Below are positions 38,027-48,900 of a stretch of DNA of 64,000 nucleotides, piece after piece. The stretch spans positions 8,809,103 through 8,873,102 of the forward strand of contig JABAKD010000024.1 in assembly GCA_012845835.1 (NCBI GenBank). The letters run 5' to 3'. Each line of letters begins with the position of its first letter. The first letter of the stretch is position 1. The DNA comes from Undaria pinnatifida. Its lineage: Eukaryota; Sar; Phaeophyceae; Laminariales; Alariaceae. A program made the translations under genes and the position numbers. Under the pieces are notes generated by a model. The model saw only the letters and a list, made by a program, of their open reading frames with translations. It did no database searches and was not told the origin of the DNA.

Positions 38027-38551
38027 TGTTGGTAAATCAGTGGCTTCTGGAGAAAGGTATTATATTAGAGAGACTAATGTCTGGAGAGACAGGTCAGAAA
38101 GTGGAGTGGGTCATGTGGGCCAACTCTCCACAGCCCAGTAACAACCGCTCGTAGTCGAATACCTAAACCTCCTCGCATAGTGCCTACTCGTACATACCCG
38201 TGGGACTGCTCGTGGGTGATACCACGAGACGATCCCTGTAACTTACCTCCGTGACACAACGTATGTAACTGTAACTTATTGCTAGGCTGTTCGTTGAGAC
38301 AAGCTTTATCGTGTTAGCAACACTACAGGAATGTTCCTACTCGTCAATGTGTCCAACGTACCGACATACCAACGTACCGTACACACCACTACGGTCCGAT
38401 GTATAACTCGTGCACATGTGCAATCTACCGAAGTACCGTAAAGAAGAGTATTCTGGTACAACAACATACAATCAACAGTTCTGCTATTCAAACCAACCAA
38501 TCAGAGTTTCACCGCAGTACAGTTGATACATACATGCCGCTATCACGAACA
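38027..38551 (-). repeat. 5' LTR of element B
   Basis: 525 bp, same ends as 32154-32685 and 7 bp shorter through one small indel. The sense-strand leader between this LTR and the Gag start is only about 90 bases. Confidence 0.95.
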
Positions 38552-38556
38552 GATAG

Positions 38557-39886
38557 CGGTCAGACGTATCGGAAGTGCTTGACTTTTATGCTGCTGTTGC
38601 TCAGTTTAGTTAAGGCTGATGACCCACGGGTATGGATTACGCTTCAGCAGAGCCCCTAATCTACAGCAGTGCTGGGGTTGTGACATGGAGTTGCTGAGTT
38701 TGGGCGTACAGCAGTCTCGCTCGATTTATCGATATATCGCCTGTAAACTAGACGAAGGTGAGATGACACGGTCGTTTTACGGTGCTCGGTGGGTGTCACT
38801 AGTCGTATTACATTAGTTAGACTACAGTAGTAGCAGTAGTTGCTTTACGCAGGACCCTCTTCGATGCACACGGTACCCAAACGAACCGTATATCACTCAC
38901 TTTTCAACGAAGCACTTCTTCGTTGCTGGATTCTCGTCGTACTCGTCGAGTCGATGGAGAAGCTCCCCAGTAAGCAGTAGAAGCGGCAGATTCCTTGACC
39001 TTCTCTTCCAGTAGTGGTGACGATGGTCGTCAACCGATGTGCCAGTTGCTTGACGCGTTGACGCGTAATCCCGCTGCACGTATGATACGAGTTTCAGCCG
39101 TTTTAAGTGCAGTAGTGGTGCTTGTGAAGAAATTGAAGGCGTTCTGGAGATTTCCGATTTTTTTTCGAAATCCTAAAAAATACAGCAACAGGGCCTGATG
39201 CTGCTGGGTGCTGGCTTGCACTAGCCGCATTGATGATAAGATTGTCATTTAACAGGCAGCTACGCTCCTGCCGGGAGTTGCTCTTGATAAAGCTTATCGC
39301 TTGGAGTTGGCGAGTCCCTTCTGAGAAGTCACGCCTATGGCCCGCACTCTCAACGAGAGGTGCGTTGGGCTCGAATTTTGGTCGGTCTATCACGATGATC
39401 ACACGTGAAGTCCTTGAACTTGAAGTCAGAGCTATATAAGCAGACAGTAGCTTGTACTGTCGAGAGTTGCCTCTGTACCGCTGATGCTCAGAACGACTCG
39501 CTTATTTGGATTCGAGGCAACGTGAAGCAGTTGTTTACTCGAGTATGTCAAGGTTTTGCTTTGGGGTCCTTGGCGATACGACAAGGGTCCCGTGCGCGTC
39601 GATGTTTGAGTTGGTATAACCTGTGATGTGGTGGCGTTCTATACCTTCGGGTACCTCGATCATAGCTCTAGCATCAATTGCTATGATTGAGTGCGTCGGG
39701 TCCTCTAGATATGCTCACTCACTCACCGCGCGTTTCCAACGAGGTACTCGTAGTACTCCGTCTGATGCTTCTCTTCGTACTCGTAGAGATGTAGAAGCTC
39801 CCGTAGGCAGCAATATATTTCTTGACCAGCCGTTCTCAGCGGTGATGACCTTGAATCCCTGCCGCTCTCCTCGTTTACGCATGCGA
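38557..39886 (-). other. leader region of element A, right of the nested insertion
   Basis: About 1.3 kb between element B and the primer site of element A. No open frame is convincing. Two diverged copies of a block with TCGTACTCGT..GAGAAGCTCCC and TTCTTGACC...GGTGATGACC lie near 38925-39015 and 39770-39850, suggesting an internal duplication. Together with about 150 bases left of element B it makes an unusually long Copia leader. Confidence 0.5.
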
Positions 39887-39897
39887 GGCTCATAACC
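39887..39897 (-). other. putative half-tRNA primer-binding site of element A
   Basis: The plus strand reads GGCTCATAACC, identical to the end of the anticodon stem and the CAU loop of initiator tRNA-Met. The element's sense strand therefore reads GGTTATGAGCC immediately after the 5' LTR. Drosophila copia is known to prime from such an internal half of initiator tRNA-Met. The exact abutment to the homology-defined LTR edge supports the call. Confidence 0.6.
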
Positions 39898-40744
39898 TAT
39901 TAAAACCTCCTATATATGAGATGGCATGTGGCGTGTATCAGCGCTTAGCTGGTGTACGCTCGTAGGCTCGCTTTTGGATGACCCGATCAAGACACAGCCT
40001 ATAATATATATGATTTGAGGCAAACGAAGGCCACGGTTAGGTGAGCCTGTAAGAGCAGAGAGCTCTAGCAGAGAAGATGTTGTTCGGCAACCCCAGGCCG
40101 ACATGTTGATTGATGATTAATTTGCTCAGTAGATGAGAGCTGATGGTGAGCAAGAAGGAGTGAGCACATGTTGGCGATGCGCCTGTGCATCGCTCGTCGC
40201 TCAAAGACAAGGACCCTCGAAATCCGTTGCAAACAAAAAGAAAAGGACCTTTGAAATGGACCCTCGAACAACGGTACTAACCCATGTAATTCCAGGTACG
40301 AATAAAAAACAAAAACCAAGCTATGGCCCCAAGAAGCAAAAGACCCCAATACGAGATCCTACAGCCTTGTTGTTTAACAACTCGTATCTCAGGGTATGTG
40401 ATCATATGACCCTACGTAGCCTATCTTCATACTTCAGCAACAACTCGTGTCTTGAATATCTTGCTACCGGTTCCAAGAGGGATAACGAAGACGGTTCCTC
40501 TCAACGTGTACCAGTACGTACTACATGTACCAGGCTTCTGGATATGACTAGCCTGGAAACTGCTGTGTATCATGTATACAAGATATTGCTACTGAGACTT
40601 GTGCTTGCTACGTACTGCATCGATAAACGACAACTACCAGACTGAAAACTGTCTGCCGTACTAGCAACGTGCAATGTATACCAGATGACTTCAAGTGTTA
40701 TCAAGTAGCGACATGATGGTTACTGACAAGTAGCATCTCGCACA
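39898..40744 (-). repeat. 5' LTR of element A
   Basis: Right-hand LTR matching 27291-28132. A long central stretch (about 40160-40440) is virtually identical between copies; differences cluster towards the ends. The right edge reads GCATCTCGCACA. Confidence 0.8.
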
Positions 40745-41390
40745 AATGCTCATTTTTTCAAGCTGCTTGTTGGTACTTGTAATATACATGTGGATAAGTT
40801 TTTTCTTGATGGGAGGGGTCCTATTGTTTTGTCAAAAAAATGCGTTGTTCTCCACTATAATGATTGGTGTTGGTATTTTTAATTCAGGTGGGGAAGTTTG
40901 AGGAAGATCTAACATCATATCTATTTATATATAACACTGCAATATCTGTCGCGTTAAACCTCCCACTACTTCGTCCACACCAAAAGTATCCAATAAGCAG
41001 GCTAATCACATATACAAAACCTTCTTGTAAACTTTCATTTCAAGGCTTCAACCCTAGCCTCGCGAAGTATTTCTATTCAACCCACACAGTGTAGCAAAAT
41101 AATGAATACACCTATAGTCAAACTATGAACAGTAACGGTATTGTAAGTGTATTATGATACCACTACAACCCATAGTTGTCATGGTTGGTTGTTGCATGTT
41201 TATCTCCAGGGATAGACATGAATTTAAGCATACTTGACAAAAGCCGCGAAGGGGAACGTTGAAATTCACAAACGCCCCTCGCAACTTCGTTTTTAGCCCC
41301 CCGAAGGAGTTTTCTCGGCGTACATCAATACGTTTTGCGGATATGCTCAACAGGCCACCCCTCCCAACCACTGTAAACTGATATTATTTC
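40745..41390. other. repeat fragment and unresolved sequence
   Basis: The first 70 bases match 16685-16755 (TTGTTGGTACTTGTAATATAC...GTTTTTTCTTGATGGGAGG), a repeat also present in intron 2 of the EsV-1-7 gene. The rest has only short open frames without recognisable motifs. Confidence 0.5.
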
Positions 41391-41730
41391 AAAACACCAC
41401 TCTGAAACAACACGATAACGAAGTCTAGAACATCACCCAAAACATACACGTACAGCAACAACCATGCGAACACAAAATAATACGTGTTCAAAAACACCAC
41501 TCTGAAACAACACGATAACGAAGCCTAAAATATCAACCAAAAGATACACTTGTAGCAACATCCATGCGGACACAAATAATATGTATTTGAGAACACCATT
41601 CTGAAACAACAAGATAACCAAGTCTAAAACATCAACCAAAACGTACGCGTGTAGCAACAACCACGCGAATATGTATTCGAAAACACCACTCTGAAACAAC
41701 ACGATAACGAAGTCTAGAACATCAACCAAG
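41391..41730. repeat. minisatellite, about four 90-100-bp units
   Basis: Units start AACACCA(C/T)TCTGAAACAACA(C/A)GATAAC at about 41393, 41493, 41592 and 41682, so spacing is 100, 99 and 90 bp. A minus-strand frame of 111 codons runs through it and reads as hydrophobic repeats containing L-V-D-V/I-L and V-L-F-Q-S/N-G-V. Because the spacing is not always a multiple of three, I regard the frame as accidental. Confidence 0.85.
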
Positions 41731-42395
41731 AATGCCCACACACTAAAACCACATACACGTCTATACAAGTATACGAAACCCAGTCAAAAGATGGAACCCA
41801 TGTACCCTGGATTCCGAATTGAGGTCCCTACGACTCAGAAACATCGCATAGTCCACATATAGTCTTCACACACACACCTAAAATACGTCAAAACTGCTCG
41901 CTGCCATATAACAGGATCATCAAGAACGCAAGAACAAACGGAACAAGAGACGGGGTAATCGTAGCATCGCCCATCATTATGCATTCGCCCACCATATCAC
42001 CTCCTTTGCAATTGGCTTTGGGCATCAGCGAACTGGGTCCAACGCATGCCCCCGTAGTGTCTCAGGTGGAGTTAGGAGCGGTAGTAAAAATGAAGTGCGC
42101 TGCTCGATAACCTGTTCCTGACCGTCGGTATATGAACAATCTTCGGGCCGCGTCTCCTCTGTATCAGGTGTGTGAGGAATTTATTTGTCGTTTTCAAGCA
42201 AGCGGTTGCGTTGAAACATACTACCTGGCTTGATGTAAAGGAAAAGAACACCACTCAGCGATCATCTACTACACGCTAGGGCATGTTTTCATGAGCACCA
42301 CTAACAAGAAGAGCACCAGACATGGACGCGGCATCTACAGGACCACAACATCTTCGACGACAGTGGGGAGAAAACAGGGCGTATAATCGTACTCT
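41731..42395. other. unresolved stretch, no gene recognised
   Basis: No open frame over about 60 codons and no repeat shared elsewhere in the window. Nothing further is visible. Confidence 0.5.
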
Positions 42396-43005
42396 AGATA
42401 ATAACAATGTGAAAAAGAAGTACAGGCAGATATGTCAACACTGCGGTAGACCACACTACCAACCTATTACGCAGGGTATTTCGTGCCTCCGGCCGTTTGC
42501 ATGATCGCCTGACAACCTCTACCAAACGCAGTAGCATCATATGCCTAACAAAGTAAAGCCACCCACGCGTTCAATAGTGGTGACATCGCATGCCCACGTC
42601 ACCTCGCTTGGTGTATTTGTAAGATGTATCTCTGTCTTAGAGTTGGCGACCTCAGAGCCACGGTAAAAATCGTAGGCGTAAAATCGTATATGTGAGACAA
42701 TAATAATGTGAAAAGGAGGTACAGACAGATATGATAAAATTGCGGTGAACCGCACTACCAACTTACTACGTAGGGTATTTCGTACATGATGTCATACCGT
42801 CTGCATGATCGCCTCCCAACCTATGCCAAACGAAGTATGACTATTAATAACGAAGTAACGTAATTGAGCGCGTGTACACTAAGCGTTCCTTTCAAAACAA
42901 TAACGATTCGCATTTCTCCCTTTCGTTCTCAATGGCGGTGACATTGCATGACCACATCACCTCGCCTGTTGTATTTGGCAATATGTATCTCTTATAACTA
43001 GCGAT
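42396..43005. repeat. diverged tandem duplication, about 300-bp units
   Basis: ATAATAAC/TAATGTGAAAA(A/G)G(A/G)AGTACAG(G/A)CAGATATG starts both units (about 42398 and 42703). Each continues with GCGGT...CCGCACTACCAAC, TACG(C/T)AGGGTATTTCGT, GCATGATCGCCT and, later, GTGACAT(C/T)GCATG(C/A)CCACNTCACCTCGC. Divergence is substantial, so the duplication is old. Confidence 0.8.
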
Positions 43006-43028
43006 GTCAGAAAATAATGGTATCTATC

Positions 43029-43138
43029 TATTACGGGGGACCCTAGTAAATAGGACCTACGGTGGAAACAAAAACCTATATATTCATCTATTTTTACTAA
43101 CATTATTTGGTCCTATTTACTATCGTCCTCCGTAAATA
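43029..43138. repeat. 30-bp inverted repeat, hairpin candidate
   Basis: TATTACGGGGGACC...AGTAAATAGGACC (43029-43057) is matched by its near-complement at 43109-43138 across a loop of about 50 bases, with a few mismatches. It could be the hairpin of a miniature inverted-repeat element or a small-RNA precursor. No flanking target duplication was identified. Confidence 0.65.
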
Positions 43139-43269
43139 CATTGTACCTTCGATTAAAATAATCTATCTTTCGATCCATGTACAAAAACAGATTATGAAGC
43201 TTTTAGCACATTGTTTACTACACCTAAGAACTGGGTTGCATACTGCATGTAACATCAAGCCGTCTAGAA

Positions 43270-43830
43270 TAATAAACATTACCAGGCGGGTGATATAAAG
43301 GGGTGTCTTCTTGCTGCAACCGTCACATTCGTCCCCTTTAAGGGTTTAGAGTTTCCGCGCACATATTGAAATGCCTGACCCACCCCCCCCCGCCAATCCC
43401 TCTTGTTCAAACGCCCACCTGAAATCAAAATCTACTAGAGTAGTAAACACTACCAGCCAGCTGATATCATCTCATTATCCATCTACCCATCATGCCGTAG
43501 CTCCAACTCATCTCCGCCCTCCCCCCCCCCTCCCCCCCTTTTTGTTCTCCGCCCAGTTCGTTCAAACGCCCCACTTACACTCGAAATCGGCGAGAGTAAT
43601 AAACACTTCTAAGCAATTGATATCACGTCATGATCTTTCTAGCCATCCATGACGTAGTTTTCATTCGTCCCCCCTCCCCCCCTCCAACGCCCCCTCCTTC
43701 CTCACACCCCGCACGATCGCCTAGACCCAGCACCGCGCGTATAGCAAGCCCCTACGTAAAGCGTCCCTGGTCTACTCGTCGGCCGAGGGCCCTGCCCCGC
43801 TGCAACACAAAACCATAAACTCTTACTGCC
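43270..43830 (-). repeat. R1 repeat array, inverted copy
   Basis: The reverse complement matches blocks of 2030-3235, including TTTGAACAAGAGGGATTGG, CATTTCAATATGTGCGCGGAAAC, CGTCATGGATGGCTAG-type and GTAGGGGCTTGCTATACGCG segments. Here the C-rich strand is on top, with C runs at about 43380-43392 and 43521-43540. Confidence 0.78.
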
Positions 43831-45439
43831 TTGCTTTCGACGGAAGATCCGGCTTTCTTTCTACAGCTCGTAGCGCGACATGTACAGCGTGTAGCCTAGC
43901 AACGTAAAGTGTGTTCTTGCTGCTGTGACACGTTTGCCGTGGGGGTTAGTATATGTAAAGCGACAGGTATCATACCCAGGCGTTGGACCCGCGCGGGTCT
44001 CACGATACATTTATCAGGCAGACATGTGGTACGATATTACTTCGTACCCCACAGTAATACCTAATGTCACGCCAGCTTGGGCCGTGCGCACTGCATCTAA
44101 AACAGTGAAAGATGAACAGCAGTGCCTACTATTAATACCAGTATGCTATAGACTATGGTCTGTTAAAACATCAACAACTAACTGTTTGTGTACTCTTGCG
44201 GCTAAGCACACAACTACCAGGTACTCCTCTACTTCCGGTGCACCGAACACGTTTCTGCAGCCGTCGCGCATAAAGATGGCGTGTGATACTACTACGACAC
44301 ACATTGTTGCCGATAAGTTGGTTCGACCCCCGCTGATGCAAACGTCCACCTGGGGATCCAGATGATGATGGTGCAGCAAGCCCAGAAACGAAGTATGTTC
44401 GTCCATTGCCATACAACGACGACCTTCAGCGAACCAACAAGCGTCCTTCCGGCAATCCTAACGATGATACTATTCAGCGTCCTCATCAGCCCTAACCGAT
44501 AGAAAATGATACAACGATTACAAAACATCGTTCTTCCTCGGCAATCCCAAAACACGATGTCGAAGTCAGATCCCGCACGACAGCTCTCCGCCGACCCCAC
44601 GTTGCTGCTGTTGCAGCAACCCGGAAGCTCCGACAGTGCTAACAAACAGTGCTGTGACAATTCCAGCAGGTGTTATTCCGGCAATCTTGACTGTTTTTTT
44701 ATTGATATCGTCAGCCGTCATCCCGGCGACCCCGCGTTGATAATATGCTTCCCTAAACCCCAGGTAGTTATCCACGGTGATGAAATTGAACACCCTGGTC
44801 GGACTCATCGTCGAAGTTGACTGTAAGCTGTCGTGCGCGCTACCTGTACGTGAGTGCGAAGCTCACCGTATGTAGCAAAGCACTCGGCGTTACTGCGCGA
44901 TGCTATGGAAAGTGGAGTGGATAGACGTTCATTTGATGCCCGCAGTTTCCTATAATTAATCGTTTTTGTGGGTGGGTTTTGCTCTTCTCTTTTTTTTGTG
45001 GTAAATCCCTGATCTGCGGACACCGTGAAAAAATGTCTCTATCTCCTATCCGCTGAGCATCATGTTGCCCTGGCTCAACTCTCTGATCCAGTCTTCCAGT
45101 TTTGTCCAGCGTTCTTGCTGCGTTTTGCCACGAACTTTACCAGGCACGGCACGGCCGGGGTTTTGCCGGGACCTGCCTTGCCTCAGTTGTGGCAAATGAC
45201 GATGCAGCTGGAATTAGACGGCGACGCTGTTATCATGGCGGCGCGACGTCCAGTGATACTTTCTATCTTCTTCCGTAACATCCCGTCAAGGTAGTACATG
45301 TAGTTATACAGTCCTGCGGTGCCCTCGAGTCCGGAACATTTCTCCTGAGACCGGTCGCGCCTGTCGGTCTCGAGTTATTTTGGAGAGAGCACTGGCCCAG
45401 GCTCGTAGCTCTCGGAGGGTCGCAGATCCAGATACCGAG
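43831..45439. other. unresolved stretch left of element C
   Basis: Contains a 146-codon plus-strand frame (43925-44365) and shorter frames with no family resemblance. Imperfect words such as CCGGCAATCC and CCGGCGACCCC recur every 80-150 bases between 44450 and 44740. One TACCAGGTA lies at 44215-44223. No gene can be supported. Confidence 0.45.
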
Positions 45440-45444
45440 AAGTC
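45440..45444. repeat. target-site duplication AAGTC (left)
   Basis: AAGTC abuts the left end of element C and recurs at 51239-51243 after the right end. The two copies are identical. Confidence 0.93.
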
Positions 45445-45874
45445 TGTTGGATTAAATCGGTTATGCGAAGAATAATGTGCTCCCAGCAGCCCAGTCTCAG
45501 GGCGCGAGCTTCACTGCAACACACAGTGTGAAGAAGATGGTATATAGATGTCTTTATTAGCTGGTCCCGGATGCTGATAAGAGGGAAAGAGATGGAGTGA
45601 GGCGAGTGGGCGAAGCCATCTCGCTCCACACCAGGCAATATTCTCAACGCCCCAAATTCCCAAATACTACAGGTGCTACATTCTCATATTTCCACGTGTT
45701 CCTAGATTGGTTCCAGGAACAGTCTACAAGGACCTTCGGGACTATTCCACGTGTCCTTCCCATGCTATAATATTCCGCAATGCACCGTCGGGTAATCCGA
45801 CAATACCCCGTCGGACGATCCTTCGTGACCATCGTTGTTCCTACTTTGTTCGTTGAGACAAGCTATATCGAACA
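45445..45874 (-). repeat. 3' LTR of element C
   Basis: 430 bp, TGTTGGATTAAATCGG to AGCTATATCGAACA. Its right end contains the 24-bp block at 45847-45870, which is shared with the LTRs of element B. Confidence 0.97.
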
Positions 45875-45950
45875 CCCTCCCTGGCGCTGGATCAACTAAC
45901 AAGCCTCCAACAACACTGGCAACTCCCAAAAGCAATTTACGACGGAAAAC

Positions 45951-48900
45951 TTATATCCCCAACAAAAAGTCACGGTGTTTCTCAAAACTCTCACGAGCAA
46001 TCGCCTTGGTGAGAATGTCCGCATGTTGATCCTCCGTCCTTAAGTACTTGACGCATAAATCTCCTTTTCCCACCAACTCGCGCAGGAAGTGGTACCTCAC
46101 ATCGATGTGCTTGCTGTTTGACGAACTCAGTGGGTTTTTGGCCAAGTCAATCGCCCCTTTGTTGTCTTCAAACACTCCAATGCTCGGCGATCCAAGACTA
46201 GGCATCAAGAAAACCAAGACTCCTCGCACGTACAGGGCCTCCTTCACCCCGTCGGCCATCGCTACGTACTCGGCCTCAGTGGTGGAGAGCGTAACGCATT
46301 TCTGCGTCCTAGAAAACCAAGATACGAGCGTTCCTCCGCAGCAAACAGCTACACCAGATACCGAACGCCTGTCCTCGGCCTTGTGGGCGTAGTCTGCGTC
46401 TACGTACGTCTCTAGGTCGTATTCCAACTGTACATCCCCCAACTTACTCTCTTTCCTGAAAGTCAAGCCCAAGTGGGCTGTAGCGCTCAAGTACTCGAGA
46501 ACCTTCCTAGCAGCCTTCACGTGTACTTCCTTAGGATCGTGCGAGAACCGCGCAATCGCTCGCACTGCGTTTGAGATGTCAGGTCTCGTCTGGTTCGCAA
46601 TCCACATCAAACTCCCCACAATTTCACGGAAATTCGCGTCCACCACAGGTTCCTCATCACTCACGTACCTGAGGTCCAACGACGGTGAAGCGGGGATGGG
46701 GCTGGTCTTAGTGATACCGAAACGGTCGACAACGTTTCGGATGAACTGAGTCTGTGAAATCTCCAAGGTTCCCTTCTCACGATCCCTCCTGTACTCGCTA
46801 CCCATGTACCACGTAACCTCGCCCAGGTGTTTTGTAGGGAATCTCTTATTGAGATCAGCTACTACCGAATCCGTCACCCCCTTGGTCGCTGCGATCTTGA
46901 TGTCGTCCACGTGGACCACCAGCATCGCCACAACCGCGTCATTCAACATTAGTCGAAACACGCACGGGTCTACCAAGCACTGCTCAAACCCACACTCTAC
47001 TAGGGTTGACGACAGTAGCTTGTACCATGAGCGGCCACTCTGCTTTAGCCCGTAAAGGGCTTTGTTGAGTAGGACTACCTTACCGGACATCTCGCCACAA
47101 CCGCGAGGAAGTCTCAAGAAAATCTCGGTATCCAACTCTGCCTGAATAAAGGCCTGGTCAACGTCCAAGTGTCTCAAGTCCCAATCAAGCTTGCACGCCA
47201 TTGCTGCAATGAGTCTGTTAGACGTGGTCGAGGCAGTGGGGGCAAAAGTCTCGAAGTAGTCAACTCCCTCTACCTGACTATAGCCCTTAGCTACCAACCG
47301 TGCCTTAGCTCTATCAATCATGCCGTGCGCGTCGCTCTTCCAAATCAAGAGCCACTTTGACTCTACGATATTGTTACTGGCGGGAAGTTCAGAAACCTCC
47401 ACAAACGTTCCAGCAGCTTCGAGTCCATCAAACTCCGATCTCATCGCGTCCATCCAAACGTCCGAATGCTTCGACTTACGAGCTGCGGTGTATGACGTTG
47501 GTTCCGGTTCAGCCTCTTTGACAAGGCAATCCGGCAACTTCGTCTTCTCACACTCCGCTTCATTCGCCGCCAGTAGCGCCTGGAACACACGGCCTCCTTC
47601 ACAGGGCCCGATCGCACTAATCAGTCCTGCTGCCGCTTCCCGATTGAGCGCCCTGGTCTGCGCTCTCGTACGTCCCTCCCGAATCTCTTCACCATCGCCC
47701 GGTCCTGACATGTGCGCTCCAAGTTGGCGTGCAGCAGTCCGGACCGCCGTGGGGGTTGGAGCTTCATCGTCAGAGGCCGACGCGTCGCTTCCATCCTGAG
47801 ACGAAGAGTCGCTGTCAGATAATTCGCTGCTGACCGCTGATGTATCGTTCGGCTCCACATCTTCGGCGCGAAACTCGTCGCCAGCTTGCGGTATCGGAGA
47901 CACCGCTGGCGTCATCGGGGACACCGCACGGAGTTGGTGAGGAATTCCCCTCCCCAAAACCGGCAGTGGAGTCGTCGGGGCGGAGACAAAGTCCTCCGTC
48001 CCTCCCAGCTCTGGCGCATCTTCTAGCCCCTGCGTCCCTCCCTGTTCCGGTACCTCCGGCAGCTGGGATAGTACCGCTCCCACATCAAGCGTTGCCTCCC
48101 AGGTCACATCTCGAGTCTCCACCACCCTGTTCCCCCGCGTGAGCATCCGCAAAGAGTCACTTGGGTGGTCGATGCCCGGCCCGAGGTAAAAGCAGCTCTC
48201 GGCCCGGGGTGACGACTTGGACGGGCGGTTCCAGCGGCAGTACGCTGGGCGAAGGAACGGGTGTGGCGAGGCAGGTGCGGCAGCTCCATGCCACATCTCA
48301 TGCGGAGACTTGTTGCCGGGGTTGGCAGTGGTTGCGGTGTGGTTCAAGGCGTCACAAGACCAGTGCACCGCTTCCGCCCACAGGGATTCAGTCGGCGGTA
48401 GTTGAACGAGCGGGAAAATGATAGGGGCTTGGATGCACGCAGCAAGCGCTGCGTTCTGAATGATGCCTAGCGCTCTCTCGACAACACCGTTCTGCTTTGG
48501 GCTGTCCGCGTTGGTGAATTCCTGCTTGATGCAAAACTGTTTGCACACCTCTCCAAACTCCCCACCAAAGAATTCCCCACCGTTGTCAGACCTTACAATC
48601 TCAACCTTCGAGGGGACACCGTCGGCGCGCACATCAGCCAAAAACTTCCTAAACGCGTCTGCTGCATCCGATTTGTGCTTCAGAAAATATACCCAGGCGT
48701 AGCGAGAGAAGTCATCCTTCACTAGCATGACATACCTCTTACCCAACAGAGAAGGGGTTCTCTTAGGGCCACTTAGATCAACAAAGACCCGTCCCAACTT
48801 CTCTGGCGCGCGTGACTTAGTACTGCTGGGGATTGGTTTGCGGTAACCTTTCGCCATAGAACAGCCAGTACAGGGTCTTAGCGTCCCTAACAGTTCTACA

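Larger units (their letters stand above)
32154..38551 (-). mobile_element. element B: Copia LTR retrotransposon nested in A
   Basis: A 6.4-kb element with LTRs at 32154-32685 and 38027-38551, flanked by the 5-bp target duplication GATAG (32149-32153 and 38552-38556). LTR ends are TG...CA. Order on the minus strand is Gag, protease, integrase, RT, RNase H, the Copia (Pseudoviridae) order. A purine-rich tract precedes the 3' LTR. LTRs differ by about six substitutions and one 7-bp indel, so the insertion is younger than element A. The coding region looks broken in about three places. Confidence 0.95.
27291..40744 (-). mobile_element. element A: incomplete Copia-like LTR retrotransposon
   Basis: LTRs of about 840 bp at each end enclose about 11.8 kb, of which 6.4 kb is the nested element B. 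On the minus strand the parts are: 5' LTR (right), an 11-base primer site abutting it, a long leader, Gag with a CCHC knuckle, and an aspartic protease. I find no integrase, RT or RNase H between the protease and the 3' LTR, so it depends on other elements or is dead. A purine-rich tract (CGGGAGGAAG) precedes the 3' LTR. The heptamer GCACAAA lies just outside both ends (27279-27285 and 40740-40746) and may be a worn target duplication. The LTRs differ by roughly two dozen positions, making it the oldest of the four. It looks broken, with a few disruptions besides the missing part. Confidence 0.8.
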
